DNA of 64,000 nucleotides from JAGPUQ01 sp036677085 (GCA_036677085.1 JAKFFI010000004.1:62001-126000); one strand, 5' to 3'. Positions 1-8,710 are shown, numbered from the stretch's first letter. Numbers and translations: made by a program. Notes: generated by a model not told the origin, from the letters alone.

Positions 1-3000
1 TTCCCGCCGGCGAGCCGTTGGGATTGGCCGGGTAGCGTTCGGTGAGTTGGCCTTGATGGTCCGCATAGCGCAGCGCCACGGTACCCGACTGCTCCGCCCG
101 TGCCAGCTGTCCCGGGGCGAAAGTCGCCCGGCCTTCGCCATGAGCGACCGCGATGGGCAACACCGAACCCGCCATGCCCGTGAGCAATATCGAGGGCGAC
201 GGCTCGATCTTCAACAGCAGCGTGCGCGCCTCGAACTGCTCGGACTGGTTGCGGGCAAACAGCGGCCAGTGGTCGGCACCCGGAATCAGCTCCCGCAACT
301 GGGACAGCATCTGGCAACCGTTGCAGACGCCCAGCGCAAAGGTGTCGTTGCGCGCAAAGAAGCCGGCGAAGGCCTCCCGCGCCCGGGCGTTGAACAGCAC
401 ACTGCGGGCCCAGCCGACGCCGGCGCCCAGCACATCGCCGTAGGAAAAACCGCCGCAGGCGACCAGACCCCGAAACGACGCGAGCTCGATGCGTCCGGCG
501 AGTATGTCGCTCATGTGGACGTCGACGGCGGAAAATCCCGCGCGGTCGAAAGCTGCGGCCATTTCGAGCTGACCATTGACGCCCTGCTCGCGCAGAATCG
601 CCACCCGCGGCCGCACGCCGGTCGCGATATAGGGCGCCGCCACGTCGTCGGACACCGCGAAGCTGGGCATTGCCACCAGTTGATTATCGGTGCTGTCGAT
701 GCCGGCGAATTCCTGCAGGGCGCAATCCGGGTTGTCGCGCAGCGCCTGCATCCGGTAACTGGTCTCCGCCCACAGCCGTTGCAGCGCGGCGCGTGTCGCA
801 CGGTAAATTTCCTGTCCGCCGGCGGTGATCACGATATCCTCCGTCGCCGTCACCCGACCCAAGCGCTGCACACAGCCGGCAAGACCGGCCGCCTCGAAGC
901 GTGCGCTGACCGCCGCCGCATTGGCCGGGACAACTTCAAGCACCACACCGAGTTCTTCGGAAAACAACGCGGCGAGCGGATCGCGATCCGCCGGCAAGAC
1001 AATGTGTACCCCGCGCCGACCGGCAAAACACATCTCCGCCAACGTGGTGAACAGACCGCCGTCGGAACGGTCGTGATAGGCCAGGACATCGCCCGCAGCG
1101 AGACTCTCCTGCATGGCCGTCACCAAGCCGGCGAGCCGCCTGGGGTCATCGACATCCGGAACCCGGTCGCCCAATTCGCCGAACACCTGCGCCAGAATGG
1201 AGCCGCCCAGACGATCCGCGCCGGCGCCCAGGTCAATCAACAGCAGTTCGTTGTCGACACGCTGCAACTGGGGTGTCAGTGCGATGCGCACGTCGCTGAC
1301 CGGCGCGAACGCCGAGACGATCAGCGACACCGGCGCGGCGACCGACTTGTCGACAGCGCCTTCGCGCCACACCGTGCGCATCGACAGCGAATCCTTGCCC
1401 ACCGGGATGGCGATACCCAGCGAGGGGCACAGCTCCAGGCCCACTGCGGCGACCGCGCGATAGAGATTGGCATCCTCGCCGGGCAGCCCAGCGGCGCACA
1501 TCCAGTTCGCGGACAGCTTGATATTGCCGATGACGCCGACCGGCGTTGCGGCGATATTGGTCAGCGCCTCGCCCACGGCCATGCGCGCCGCCGCCGCGGC
1601 ATCCAGCAGTGCCAACGGCGTGCGCTCGCCCATCGCCATGGCCTCGCCCGCATAGGTATCAAATGCCGCCGTGGTCATCGCGTAATCGGCGACCGGCACC
1701 TGCCAGGGCCCAACCATCTGATCCCGCACCACCATGCCGGTGATGGAGCGATCGCCGATGGTGATCAGAAAGGCCTTGCTGGCCACCGTGGGATGGCGCA
1801 ACACCCGGGTCACGGCTTCGGCAAGAGCGATGCGGCGGGTGTCGAACGGCTTGCCCGGGCGCACGACGGATGTCACATCGCGGTGCATTCGCGGTGGCTT
1901 GCCGAACAGCACCGACAGAGGCAGATCCACCGGACGATCCTCGTGCAGGGGATCCGCCAGCGCCAGATGGTGCGCGGCGGTGGACTCGCCGACTACCGCG
2001 TAAGGACAGCGCTCGCGGGCGCAGATGGCGGCGAATTCCGCGAGATGCTCCGGCGCGACGGCCAGCACATAGCGTTCCTGGGCTTCGTTGCACCAGATTT
2101 CCAGGGGCGACATGCCGGGTTCGGCATTGGGGATCGCGCGCAGGTCGAAGTTGCCGCCGCAGCCGCCGTCCTTGACCAGCTCGGGAAACGCATTGGACAG
2201 GCCCCCTGCCCCCACATCGTGGATAAAGGCGATGGGATTGGCCTCGCCCCGCGCCCAGCAGCGGTCGATCACTTCCTGGCAGCGCCGCTCCATCTCCGGA
2301 TTCTGGCGCTGCACCGAGGCGAAATCCAGATGCTCGGCACTGTCGCCCGAGGTCATCGACGAAGCGGCCCCGCCGCCGAGCCCGATCAGCAGCGCCGGTC
2401 CGCCCAGCGCGATCAGCTGATAACCAGGCGCAATGCCGCGCTTGATGACGTGCTCCGCGCGCACATTGCCGTAGCCACCCGCGATCATGATAGGTTTGTG
2501 GTAGCCCCAGCGACTGCCATCGTGATCGGCCTCGAAAGCGCGGAAATAGCCGCACAGATTGGGCCGCCCGAATTCGTTGTTGAAGGCGGCGGCGCCGATC
2601 GGGCCGTCGCGCATGATGGTGAACGCGGAGACGATGCGGTCGGGGCGCCCGTAATCGCTCTCCCAGGGCTGTTCGAAGCCCGGAATATGCAGCTGGGAGA
2701 CGCTGAAGCCCGAGAGGCCCGCCTTGGGGCGCGCGCCGCGGCCGGTGGCGCCTTCATCGCGGATCTCGCCGCCGGCACCGGTGCCGGCACCGGGAAACGG
2801 AGCGATGGCGGTGGGATGATTGTGGGTCTCGACCTTCATCAGGAGATGAATCGGCTCGGGATGGGCGCCGTATTCGCCGCTCCGGGGATCCGGATAAAAC
2901 CGCCCTCCCTGCGAACCTTCTATCACCGCCGCGTTGTCCGAATAGGCCGACAGCACGCCGTCACGCGAATAGGCATGGGTGTTCTTGATCATCCCGAACA

Positions 3001-3709
3001 GGGTCTGCACCTGCGGGCGGCCATCGATGGTCCAGTTCGCATTGAAAATCTTGTGCCGGCAATGTTCCGAGTTGGCCTGGGCGAACATCATCAGTTCGAC
3101 GTCGGTGGGATCGCGCCCGAGGCGGAGAAAATTTTCCAGCAGATAATCGATTTCATCGGCGGCCAGCGCGAGACCGAGGTCGGCGTTGGCGCGCTCCAGC
3201 GCCACCCTGCCCTGCGCCAGCACCGGCACCCGCACGAGGCGACGCGGGTCGTGTTCCGCAAACAGCGCGGCGGCGGCATCGAGGGAATCGAATACCGCCT
3301 CCACCATGCGATCGTGGAGCAGCGCCGCCAGCGCCTGATATTCCGCAGCGGCAAGGACGGTCGCCGACCGCACGCGGTAGGCGATGCCGCGCTCGATACG
3401 GCGCACACTGGTCAGTCCGGCGTTGTGGGCGATATCGGTCGCCTTGCTCGACCAGGGCGAGAGCGTCCCCGGGCGCGGGATCACCAGCAGTGTGGTGCCA
3501 TCGTCGAACTCGGGCGCGCGGCCGATGATGTCGGCGAGCAGGTCGTTGAGGCGACTGTGATCGAGCGGCGAGAAATCCGCAGCCGTGTCGACGAAATGCA
3601 CGTGCCGCGCAGCGAGGTCCTGTACGGCCGGCACGGCCCGGGTCAGCGCCGCAAGCAGACGCTCCTTGCGAAACGCGGAAAGCGCCGATGATCCGGGCAA
3701 AATCAGCAT
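1..3709 (-). CDS. purL: Phosphoribosylformylglycinamidine synthase, 3' end cut by window edge
   Basis: Catalyses the ATP- and glutamine-dependent conversion of FGAR to FGAM in de novo purine synthesis; cytoplasmic. From the ATG at 3709 (protein begins MLILPGSSALSAFRKERL) the minus frame stays open to position 1. The glutaminase nucleophile region GVCNGCQML is readable near 300-330, and the last visible residues RYPANPNGSPAG match the C-terminus of the large single-chain proteobacterial PurL. About 1236 residues are inside the window, so about 55-60 of the usual ~1295 are missing. No strong Shine-Dalgarno precedes the start, but the N-terminus fits the family. A very long antisense open frame covers the gene and is not coding. 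Confidence 0.96.
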   Translation of the reverse strand, partial: MLILPGSSALSAFRKERLLAALTRAVPAVQDLAARHVHFVDTAADFSPLDHSRLNDLLADIIGRAPEFDDGTTLLVIPRPGTLSPWSSKATDIAHNAGLTSVRRIERGIAYRVRSATVLAAAEYQALAALLHDRMVEAVFDSLDAAAALFAEHDPRRLVRVPVLAQGRVALERANADLGLALAADEIDYLLENFLRLGRDPTDVELMMFAQANSEHCRHKIFNANWTIDGRPQVQTLFGMIKNTHAYSRDGVLSAYSDNAAVIEGSQGGRFYPDPRSGEYGAHPEPIHLLMKVETHNHPTAIAPFPGAGTGAGGEIRDEGATGRGARPKAGLSGFSVSQLHIPGFEQPWESDYGRPDRIVSAFTIMRDGPIGAAAFNNEFGRPNLCGYFRAFEADHDGSRWGYHKPIMIAGGYGNVRAEHVIKRGIAPGYQLIALGGPALLIGLGGGAASSMTSGDSAEHLDFASVQRQNPEMERRCQEVIDRCWARGEANPIAFIHDVGAGGLSNAFPELVKDGGCGGNFDLRAIPNAEPGMSPLEIWCNEAQERYVLAVAPEHLAEFAAICARERCPYAVVGESTAAHHLALADPLHEDRPVDLPLSVLFGKPPRMHRDVTSVVRPGKPFDTRRIALAEAVTRVLRHPTVASKAFLITIGDRSITGMVVRDQMVGPWQVPVADYAMTTAAFDTYAGEAMAMGERTPLALLDAAAAARMAVGEALTNIAATPVGVIGNIKLSANWMCAAGLPGEDANLYRAVAAVGLELCPSLGIAIPVGKDSLSMRTVWREGAVDKSVAAPVSLIVSAFAPVSDVRIALTPQLQRVDNELLLIDLGAGADRLGGSILAQVFGELGDRVPDVDDPRRLAGLVTAMQESLAAGDVLAYHDRSDGGLFTTLAEMCFAGRRGVHIVLPADRDPLAALFSEELGVVLEVVPANAAAVSARFEAAGLAGCVQRLGRVTATEDIVITAGGQEIYRATRAALQRLWAETSYRMQALRDNPDCALQEFAGIDSTDNQLVAMPSFAVSDDVAAPYIATGVRPRVAILREQGVNGQLEMAAAFDRAGFSAVDVHMSDILAGRIELASFRGLVACGGFSYGDVLGAGVGWARSVLFNARAREAFAGFFARNDTFALGVCNGCQMLSQLRELIPGADHWPLFARNQSEQFEARTLLLKIEPSPSILLTGMAGSVLPIAVAHGEGRATFAPGQLARAEQSGTVALRYADHQGQLTERYPANPNGSPAG

Positions 3710-3757
3710 CGAATTAGTTCGCGGATAAGGGCGGATTGGGGTCGCGGCATTGTACTG

Positions 3758-3777
3758 AAAAAGGCCCGTCGCGGGCG
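3758..3777 (-). terminator. Rho-independent terminator after tadA
   Basis: On the minus strand a short GC stem (GCCCG, loop CGA, CGGGC) is followed within one base by a run of five T. It lies between the tadA stop and the purL start, so it probably separates the two transcription units. Confidence 0.55.
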
Positions 3778-3791
3778 TTCAAAGCGCTCGC

Positions 3792-4259
3792 TCAGCCGCG
3801 TCGGGAGCGGAAAAATTCCACCAGCAGCGCGCCACATTCCGCCGCCAGCACGCCTTCGCGCCAGTCGACGCGGTGGTTGAAACAGCCCGCCTCGAGCAGC
3901 CGGAGCTGGCTGACCACCGCTCCGGCGCGCGGCTCCCGGGCGCCGAACACGAGCCGCGCCACGCGCGCGTGAATCAGCGCGCCCACGCACATGGCGCAGG
4001 GCTCCAGGGTAACGTAGAGCGTGGTATCGACCAGGCGGTAATTGCCGCGTTGACGCGCCGCAGCGCGCAGTGCGTTGATTTCGGCGTGGGCCGTGGGATC
4101 GCAGGAACCAATGGGGCAATTCCAGCCCTCGCCCAGCATCTGCCCGTCGGCGACCAGGATGGCGGCAACCGGGACTTCCCCGGCCGCCGCCGCGCGCGCG
4201 GCAAGCTCCAGCGCCAGGCGCATCCAGTGTTCATCGGTACCGAGATCGGCGGCTTCCAC
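3792..4259 (-). CDS. tadA: tRNA-specific adenosine deaminase TadA
   Basis: Deaminates the wobble adenosine A34 to inosine in tRNA-Arg(ACG); cytoplasmic and usually essential. The 155-residue protein carries the zinc deaminase signature: HAE at about residues 58-60 supplies the first zinc ligand and the proton-shuttling Glu, and PCAMC at about 87-91 supplies the two Cys ligands. Length and the HARVARLVFGA stretch are typical of TadA rather than cytosine deaminases. It lies directly upstream of purL on the same strand with a terminator-like stem between them. TadA and PurL are near neighbours in many gammaproteobacteria, which supports a chromosomal backbone position. Confidence 0.93.
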   Translation of the reverse strand: MEAADLGTDEHWMRLALELAARAAAAGEVPVAAILVADGQMLGEGWNCPIGSCDPTAHAEINALRAAARQRGNYRLVDTTLYVTLEPCAMCVGALIHARVARLVFGAREPRAGAVVSQLRLLEAGCFNHRVDWREGVLAAECGALLVEFFRSRRG

Positions 4260-4356
4260 GTCAGCGGCTTGTGAGTGGGCGGTTGATCGATCGAGAGCAG
4301 GCGCGGCGGTGCTTGCCCGGGAGTTGTGCGAGGCGACGCGCGACGGCTCGCGCCAA

Positions 4357-4833
4357 TCAGTCGTCGCGCGTCATGCGTGCAATGATGTAATCGAGGCTTC
4401 GGATACCGTCTTCCTGCTCCTGCTCCGACAGCTCGGACAGGCTCGCCCGGTAAAACTCCAGCAAGCGCGGCCGCATCTTGGCCAACACCTCGCGGCCAAG
4501 CGGGCTCAGCACCACGCGGCGGGAGCGCTGATCCTCGGAGTTGACCAACCGGCGCACATAGCCGGCTTGCTCCATGCGGTTGAGTACACCGTTCAGGCTC
4601 TGGCGACTTACCAGCAGGTAATTGACCATTTCACTGACCGTCATGCCGGCCTGGAAACCGGGACGGGACAGCGAACCCAGGATCGATAGCTGCTGGGCGC
4701 TCATGTTGAATTCATCGAGGATCTTGGCGACCCGCCGCAGGGAGATATTGGACGCCTGGTAGAGGCGAAAAAACAGTTTCTCCGGTGTGTGCTGAATACC
4801 GATCGCTGCTTTCGTCATGGCCGCCAGAGACAT
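4357..4833 (-). CDS. MarR-family regulator, probable BadR-like repressor of the alicyclic acid operon
   Basis: Winged-helix MarR protein of 158 residues, starting at the ATG at 4833 (MSLAAMTKAAIG; an alternative ATG is at 4818). The DNA-binding core is visible as MTVSEMVNYLLVSRQSLNGVLNRM, followed by the wing segment NSEDQRSRRVVLSPLG. It is transcribed divergently from the aliB-badKIH operon, with a TTATACT/AGTATAA inverted repeat in the shared intergenic region. In Rhodopseudomonas palustris a MarR protein, BadR, controls the equivalent genes and responds to 2-ketocyclohexanecarboxyl-CoA. Assigning the same role here rests on position and family, not on specific residues. The minus frame is open far upstream through the antisense of aliB/badK, but that extension is not coding. 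This is the only classical transcription factor in the window. Confidence 0.85.
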   Translation of the reverse strand: MSLAAMTKAAIGIQHTPEKLFFRLYQASNISLRRVAKILDEFNMSAQQLSILGSLSRPGFQAGMTVSEMVNYLLVSRQSLNGVLNRMEQAGYVRRLVNSEDQRSRRVVLSPLGREVLAKMRPRLLEFYRASLSELSEQEQEDGIRSLDYIIARMTRDD

Positions 4834-4837
4834 TGGG

Positions 4838-4861
4838 TTATACTTTTGCAGGCTAGTATAA
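4838..4861. promoter_or_regulatory. Candidate MarR operator between divergent genes
   Basis: Two 7-bp arms, TTATACT (4838-4844) and AGTATAA (4855-4861), form an inverted repeat around a 10-bp centre. It lies 5 bp upstream of the MarR start and about 105 bp before aliB. TATACT resembles a -10 hexamer in either direction, so a bound dimer could block both promoters. Size and symmetry suit a MarR dimer site; binding is inferred. Confidence 0.5.
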
Positions 4862-4965
4862 GAAGAAGTTCTCCGGCATGGCAATGACGCACGCGCTGGC
4901 GTGGGCAACCATCGCGTTGGCAATGTCATGGCGCAACCCCGCGATAAATGACCCAGGAAACCCCG

Positions 4966-6111
4966 ATGGATTTCGCGCTCGACGAATTTCAGACCAGCCT
5001 GCTGACCACCGCGCAACGCTTTGCCGCCGACCGGCTCGCGCCGGCCTACCGCGCGCGCGAACGCAGTGGTGTGATCGAAGCGGAGTTGATCCGTGACATG
5101 GGCCGGCTCGGCCTGATCGCCCCCGAGGTGCCGGAAGCCCATGGCGGCAGCGGGCTCGACGAACTCACCTCGGGCCTGGTTACCGAAGCGATCGCCACCG
5201 GCGACATGAACGTCGCCTATGTGCAGATCATGGCATCGTTGCTGTCGAGCTGCATTCTCCGTTACGCCACGCCGGAAGCCATCGCCGCCACCGTGCCCGG
5301 TCTGTGCAGCGGCGCGCTGCTGGGCTCCATCGGCGTCACCGAACCCCGGGGCGGCTCCGACGCGGCGAGCCTCATGCTGCGCGCCGAACGCGACGGCGAT
5401 CACTATGTCCTGAACGGTGAGAAAAGCTCGATCTCGCTCGCGGACCAGGCGGATTTCAATCTCGCCTTTGCGCGCACGGGAACACCCGAGCAAAAAGCCC
5501 ACGGGGTATCGGCTTTTATCGTGGACCTGAAGGCCCCGGGTATCAGCCGCTCCCGCTTCGACGATATCGGTGAGAAGGCCGTGGGGCGCGGCTCGATCTT
5601 CTTCGACAATGTGCGGGTATCGCAGACCTTTCGAGTTGGCGACGAGGGCAAGGGCTTTGTTCAGGTCATGCAGGGTTTCGACTTCAGCCGTGCCCTGATC
5701 GGCCTCCAGTGCATCGCGGTGGCGCGCATCTGTCTCGACGAGACCTGGCAGTTCATTCAGGAACGTCAGGCGTTCGGCAAGCCGCTGGCCGCCAACCAGG
5801 GCATCACCTTCCCCCTCGCCGAACTCGAAACCCAGTTGGAAGGCGCACGTCTCGTCTGTCTGAAGGCACTCTGGCTCAAGTCGCAAAAATTGAAGCACAC
5901 CCGCGAAGCCGCGATGGCCAAATGGTGGGCACCCAAGCTCGCCTTCGAAGTCGTGCAGCAATGTCTGCTGATCCACGGTCACGGCGGCTACAGTACCGAC
6001 TTGCCGTTCGAGCAGCGCATGCGCGATGTGTTCGGCATGCAGATCGGCGATGGTACCGCCCACATCATGAAAATGATCATCGCGCGTGAACACGTCGGTC
6101 GCATCGGCTGA
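4966..6111 (+). CDS. aliB: Acyl-CoA dehydrogenase, probable cyclohexanecarboxyl-CoA dehydrogenase (AliB-like)
   Basis: FAD-dependent dehydrogenase of 381 residues, expected to convert cyclohexanecarboxyl-CoA to cyclohex-1-ene-1-carboxyl-CoA. The start at 4966 (MDFALDEFQTSLL) is preferred over 4948 because AGGAAA precedes it at good spacing and MDFAL is the normal family N-terminus. Visible motifs are VTEPRGGSDAAS (FAD/substrate loop), ERQAFGKPL, and the C-terminal GDGTAHIMKMIIARE. At the position of the usual medium-chain catalytic Glu (in YEGT) this protein has Asp (GDGT). It is first in a tight four-gene operon with badK, badI and badH, which gives the substrate assignment. A general acyl-CoA dehydrogenase is the alternative if context is ignored. 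Confidence 0.8.
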   Translation: MDFALDEFQTSLLTTAQRFAADRLAPAYRARERSGVIEAELIRDMGRLGLIAPEVPEAHGGSGLDELTSGLVTEAIATGDMNVAYVQIMASLLSSCILRYATPEAIAATVPGLCSGALLGSIGVTEPRGGSDAASLMLRAERDGDHYVLNGEKSSISLADQADFNLAFARTGTPEQKAHGVSAFIVDLKAPGISRSRFDDIGEKAVGRGSIFFDNVRVSQTFRVGDEGKGFVQVMQGFDFSRALIGLQCIAVARICLDETWQFIQERQAFGKPLAANQGITFPLAELETQLEGARLVCLKALWLKSQKLKHTREAAMAKWWAPKLAFEVVQQCLLIHGHGGYSTDLPFEQRMRDVFGMQIGDGTAHIMKMIIAREHVGRIG

Positions 6112-6126
6112 AACGGGAGGAGCTTC

Positions 6127-6906
6127 GTGGAACGGTTCATTCGTCATGAAATTCGCGAACAGGTCGGCATCATCACCTTGGATCGCGCGCGCCAGTTCAA
6201 CAGTTTGTCGCTGGCCATGCATCACCAGTTGACCGACGCCATCCGGACGCTGGAGCAGAATCCAGCAGTCCACTGCCTGATGATCCAGGCCGAAGGCACC
6301 CATTTCTGCACCGGCGCCGACCTGCATGAAGTGACCGGGCTGCGTCACTCGGCGGAGCAACTGGAAATTTTCCTGCGGACCGGACTCGAGACCTTTCGCC
6401 GCCTTGAGCAAAGTCCCATGCCCGTGGTGATCGCGGTGCAGGGTCTCGCGCTGGCCGGCGGGCTGGAGCTGGTGCTCGCGGGCGACGTCGTCTTTGCCGC
6501 CGAATCCGCACGCCTGGGCGACCAGCACGCCCAGTTCGGCCTGGTGCCCGGCTGGGGCGGCAGCCAGCGGTTGCCGCGTCTGATCGGCCGCCGGCGCGCC
6601 CTGGAATTGATGCTGAGCGCACGCTGGCTCGATGCCCCCGAGGCGCTGGCCATGGGCCTGGTCAACTATGTGGTGCCGGATACCGAGCTGCGCGAACAGA
6701 CCTTCGCGTATTGTCGGAACCTGGCCGGCAAGAGCCGCGCCGGACTCAACCTGATGAAGCAACTTACCGATCGTGGCCTCGACCTGTCCCTGGACGAGGG
6801 TCTGGCCCTGGAGTTGGCGCTCGCCGCGCCGGCCCTGCAGAGCGACGATGTCTCCGAGGGACTCGCCGCCTTTACCGAGAAGCGCACACCGCGTTTTTCC
6901 AGCTAA
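6127..6906 (+). CDS. badK: Enoyl-CoA hydratase, probable cyclohex-1-ene-1-carboxyl-CoA hydratase
   Basis: Crotonase-fold hydratase of 259 residues, predicted to add water to cyclohex-1-ene-1-carboxyl-CoA to give 2-hydroxycyclohexanecarboxyl-CoA. It starts at GTG 6127 behind a clear GGGAGG. The oxyanion-hole segments are THFCTGADL and LALAGGLELVLAGD. The first catalytic Glu is in GLEL; at the second usual Glu position the sequence reads DQHAQFGLVPGWGG, the DxHA-type variant seen in a crotonase subfamily. It begins 15 bp after aliB and is followed 25 bp later by badI. Sequence alone supports enoyl-CoA hydratase; neighbours supply the specific substrate. Confidence 0.8.
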   Translation: MERFIRHEIREQVGIITLDRARQFNSLSLAMHHQLTDAIRTLEQNPAVHCLMIQAEGTHFCTGADLHEVTGLRHSAEQLEIFLRTGLETFRRLEQSPMPVVIAVQGLALAGGLELVLAGDVVFAAESARLGDQHAQFGLVPGWGGSQRLPRLIGRRRALELMLSARWLDAPEALAMGLVNYVVPDTELREQTFAYCRNLAGKSRAGLNLMKQLTDRGLDLSLDEGLALELALAAPALQSDDVSEGLAAFTEKRTPRFSS

Positions 6907-6931
6907 CCCGCAACCAGAGGACAATCCGCGG

Positions 6932-7714
6932 ATGAAATACCAGGACATCATCTACGAAGTCAAAGATCGCGCCGCCTACATCACCATCAACCGGCCCGAG
7001 AAATACAACGCCTTTCGCGGTATCACCTGCGATGAGCTGATCCACGCCTTTCAGCGCGCCGGCTGGGACAAGGAGATCGGCGTGATCGTATTCTCCGGCG
7101 CCGGCAACAAGGCGTTCTGCACCGGTGGCGACCAGTCCGCCCACGACGGTCAGTACGACGGACGCGGCACCATCGGCTTGCCGGTGGAAGAACTCCATAC
7201 CGTCATCCGCGATGTACCCAAGCCGGTGATCGCGCGCGTGCAGGGCTTCGCCATCGGCGGCGGCAATGTGCTGGCGGTGTTGTGCGATCTCACCATCGCC
7301 GGCGAAAGCGCCCAGTTCGGCCAGGTCGGCCCCAAGATGGGCTCGGTCGACCCGGGCTTCGGCACCGCCTATCTGACCCATGTGGTGGGCGAGAAAAAGG
7401 CGCGCGAAATCTGGTACCTGTGTCGCCGCTACAGCGCGCAGGAAGCGCTCGCCATGGGCCTGGTGAACAAGGTCGTGCCCGACGATCAGCTCGATGCCGA
7501 AGTGGCCGCCTGGTGCGCCGAGATCGTCGAGCGCAGCCCCACCGCCATCGCCATCGCCAAGCGCTCCTTCGTCGCCAATACCGAACACATCCGCGGCATC
7601 GGCAGCCTGGGCCTGCAGGCCCTCAAGCTCTACTATGACACCGACGAATCCCGCGAGGGCGTCAACGCCCTGCAGGAAAAGCGCAAACCCGATTTCCGCA
7701 AATATGTGAAATGA
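6932..7714 (+). CDS. badI: 2-Ketocyclohexanecarboxyl-CoA hydrolase (ring-opening)
   Basis: Opens the alicyclic ring hydrolytically (a reverse-Dieckmann reaction), giving pimelyl-CoA. The 260-residue protein closely follows the R. palustris BadI pattern along its length: NRPEKYNAFRG, FCTGGDQSAHDGQYDGRGT, GQVGPKMGSVDPGFGTA, KLYYDTDESREGV and KRKPDFRKYVK. Ser138-Val-Asp140 and Tyr234/Tyr235 fall where MenB/BadI-type crotonases place catalytic residues. This is the most diagnostic gene of the operon. Its product would enter beta-oxidation, for which genes occur at 43-62 kb. Confidence 0.93.
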   Translation: MKYQDIIYEVKDRAAYITINRPEKYNAFRGITCDELIHAFQRAGWDKEIGVIVFSGAGNKAFCTGGDQSAHDGQYDGRGTIGLPVEELHTVIRDVPKPVIARVQGFAIGGGNVLAVLCDLTIAGESAQFGQVGPKMGSVDPGFGTAYLTHVVGEKKAREIWYLCRRYSAQEALAMGLVNKVVPDDQLDAEVAAWCAEIVERSPTAIAIAKRSFVANTEHIRGIGSLGLQALKLYYDTDESREGVNALQEKRKPDFRKYVK

Positions 7715-7727
7715 CCCGGAGCCACCC

Positions 7728-8525
7728 ATGGATCTCGATCTGAAAGACAAATCCGTCATCGTCACCGGAGGCGCCTCCAACATCGGGCGCGCCATCGTCC
7801 TGGGTTTTGCCGCCGAAGGCGCGAAAATCACCATCGCCGATCTGGATACCGCCGCCGGTGAAAAGGTCGCCGCGCTGGCACTCCAGCAAGGCGCGAGCGC
7901 CGCGCGCGTGGTGAAGACCGATGTCACCGATCTCGCCAGTGTCCAGAACCTGTTTCGCGAAGCCAACGACCAGCACGGCGGCATCCATTGCCTGGTCAAC
8001 AACGTGGGTTGGGACAAGCTCATGTTCTTCACCCAGACCACCCCGGACCTGTGGCAAAAACTGATCGCCATCAATTATGTCGGTGTACTCAATTGCACCA
8101 AGACCGCGCTGGAGTACATGACACCCGCCGGCGGCGGCTCGATTCTATCGATCAGCTCCGATGCCAGTCGCCAGGGCGAGGCCCGCGAAGCGGTGTACGG
8201 CGGTTTGAAGGCTGCGGTGAACAGCTTCATGAAAACCATCGCCAAGGAAAACGGCCGTCACAACATCCGCTGCAATTGCGTCTGCCCGGGTGTAACGGTG
8301 CCCGACAGCGTGGACGAGACCAGCGAAAACAGCATGTGGAAAGAGAAAAATTCGATGTTCACCGATGAACAATTTGCCGCTATCGCCAAGACGCTGCCGC
8401 TGAAGCGGATCGGCAAACCCTCGGACGTTGCCAATGCGGTGGTGTTTCTGTCATCGCAGAAAGCCGCCGGTTTCATCACCGGGCAGGTGCTGTCGGCGAG
8501 CGGCGGCTACAGCATGATCGGCTGA
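7728..8525 (+). CDS. badH: SDR, probable 2-hydroxycyclohexanecarboxyl-CoA dehydrogenase
   Basis: NAD-dependent short-chain dehydrogenase of 265 residues that would oxidise 2-hydroxycyclohexanecarboxyl-CoA to the 2-keto thioester consumed by BadI. The Rossmann motif is TGGASNIG, the NNVGW segment replaces NNAG, and the Ser (SISSDAS) / Tyr-x3-Lys (VYGGLK) triad is intact. It starts 13 bp after badI behind GGAGCC and ends the operon. No CoA ligase (aliA) is present in the operon, so the thioester must be made elsewhere. Confidence 0.86.
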   Translation: MDLDLKDKSVIVTGGASNIGRAIVLGFAAEGAKITIADLDTAAGEKVAALALQQGASAARVVKTDVTDLASVQNLFREANDQHGGIHCLVNNVGWDKLMFFTQTTPDLWQKLIAINYVGVLNCTKTALEYMTPAGGGSILSISSDASRQGEAREAVYGGLKAAVNSFMKTIAKENGRHNIRCNCVCPGVTVPDSVDETSENSMWKEKNSMFTDEQFAAIAKTLPLKRIGKPSDVANAVVFLSSQKAAGFITGQVLSASGGYSMIG

Positions 8526-8632
8526 GGTGGGGCTCCGTTGCTGTGTTCAGCATTCCGCAGCCCGGCGGTCGCGCGCAACCCGCACGACCGTCGCAGCCGA
8601 TTCAGGATACTGCCGAAAATCCTCTTTGCGTT

Positions 8633-8690
8633 GTTCCCGCGCGCGGGAACCCGGAAAAACGCGGTACCGGATGCCCGCCTCGGCGGGCAT
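8633..8690. terminator. Two stem-loops between convergent badH and the diguanylate cyclase gene
   Basis: A perfect 18-bp palindrome (GTTCCCGCG/CGCGGGAAC, 8633-8650) is followed by a second hairpin, ATGCCCGCC-TC-GGCGGGCAT (8671-8690). Both lie in the 185-bp gap between converging genes and can act in both directions. The second hairpin plus its GACAGG tail resembles a dispersed repeat; a relative occurs at 21791-21815. Confidence 0.5.
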
Positions 8691-8710
8691 GACAGGCCTT
8701 AATAGCGCCT

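Noticed and set aside
47..3691. A 1214-codon open frame on the plus strand
   Set aside because: It is antisense to purL, whose own frame matches PurL motifs such as GVCNGCQML and RYPANPNGSPAG. High GC explains the long antisense opening; the product is Arg/His/Gln-rich with no family likeness.
4357..6951. An 864-residue minus-strand protein ending in a MarR domain
   Set aside because: Only the last 158 residues are MarR; the rest is antisense to badK and aliB.
4357..8525. An anaerobic benzoate gene cluster
   Set aside because: No benzoyl-CoA reductase, ferredoxin or dienoyl-CoA hydratase genes; only the alicyclic half of the pathway is present.
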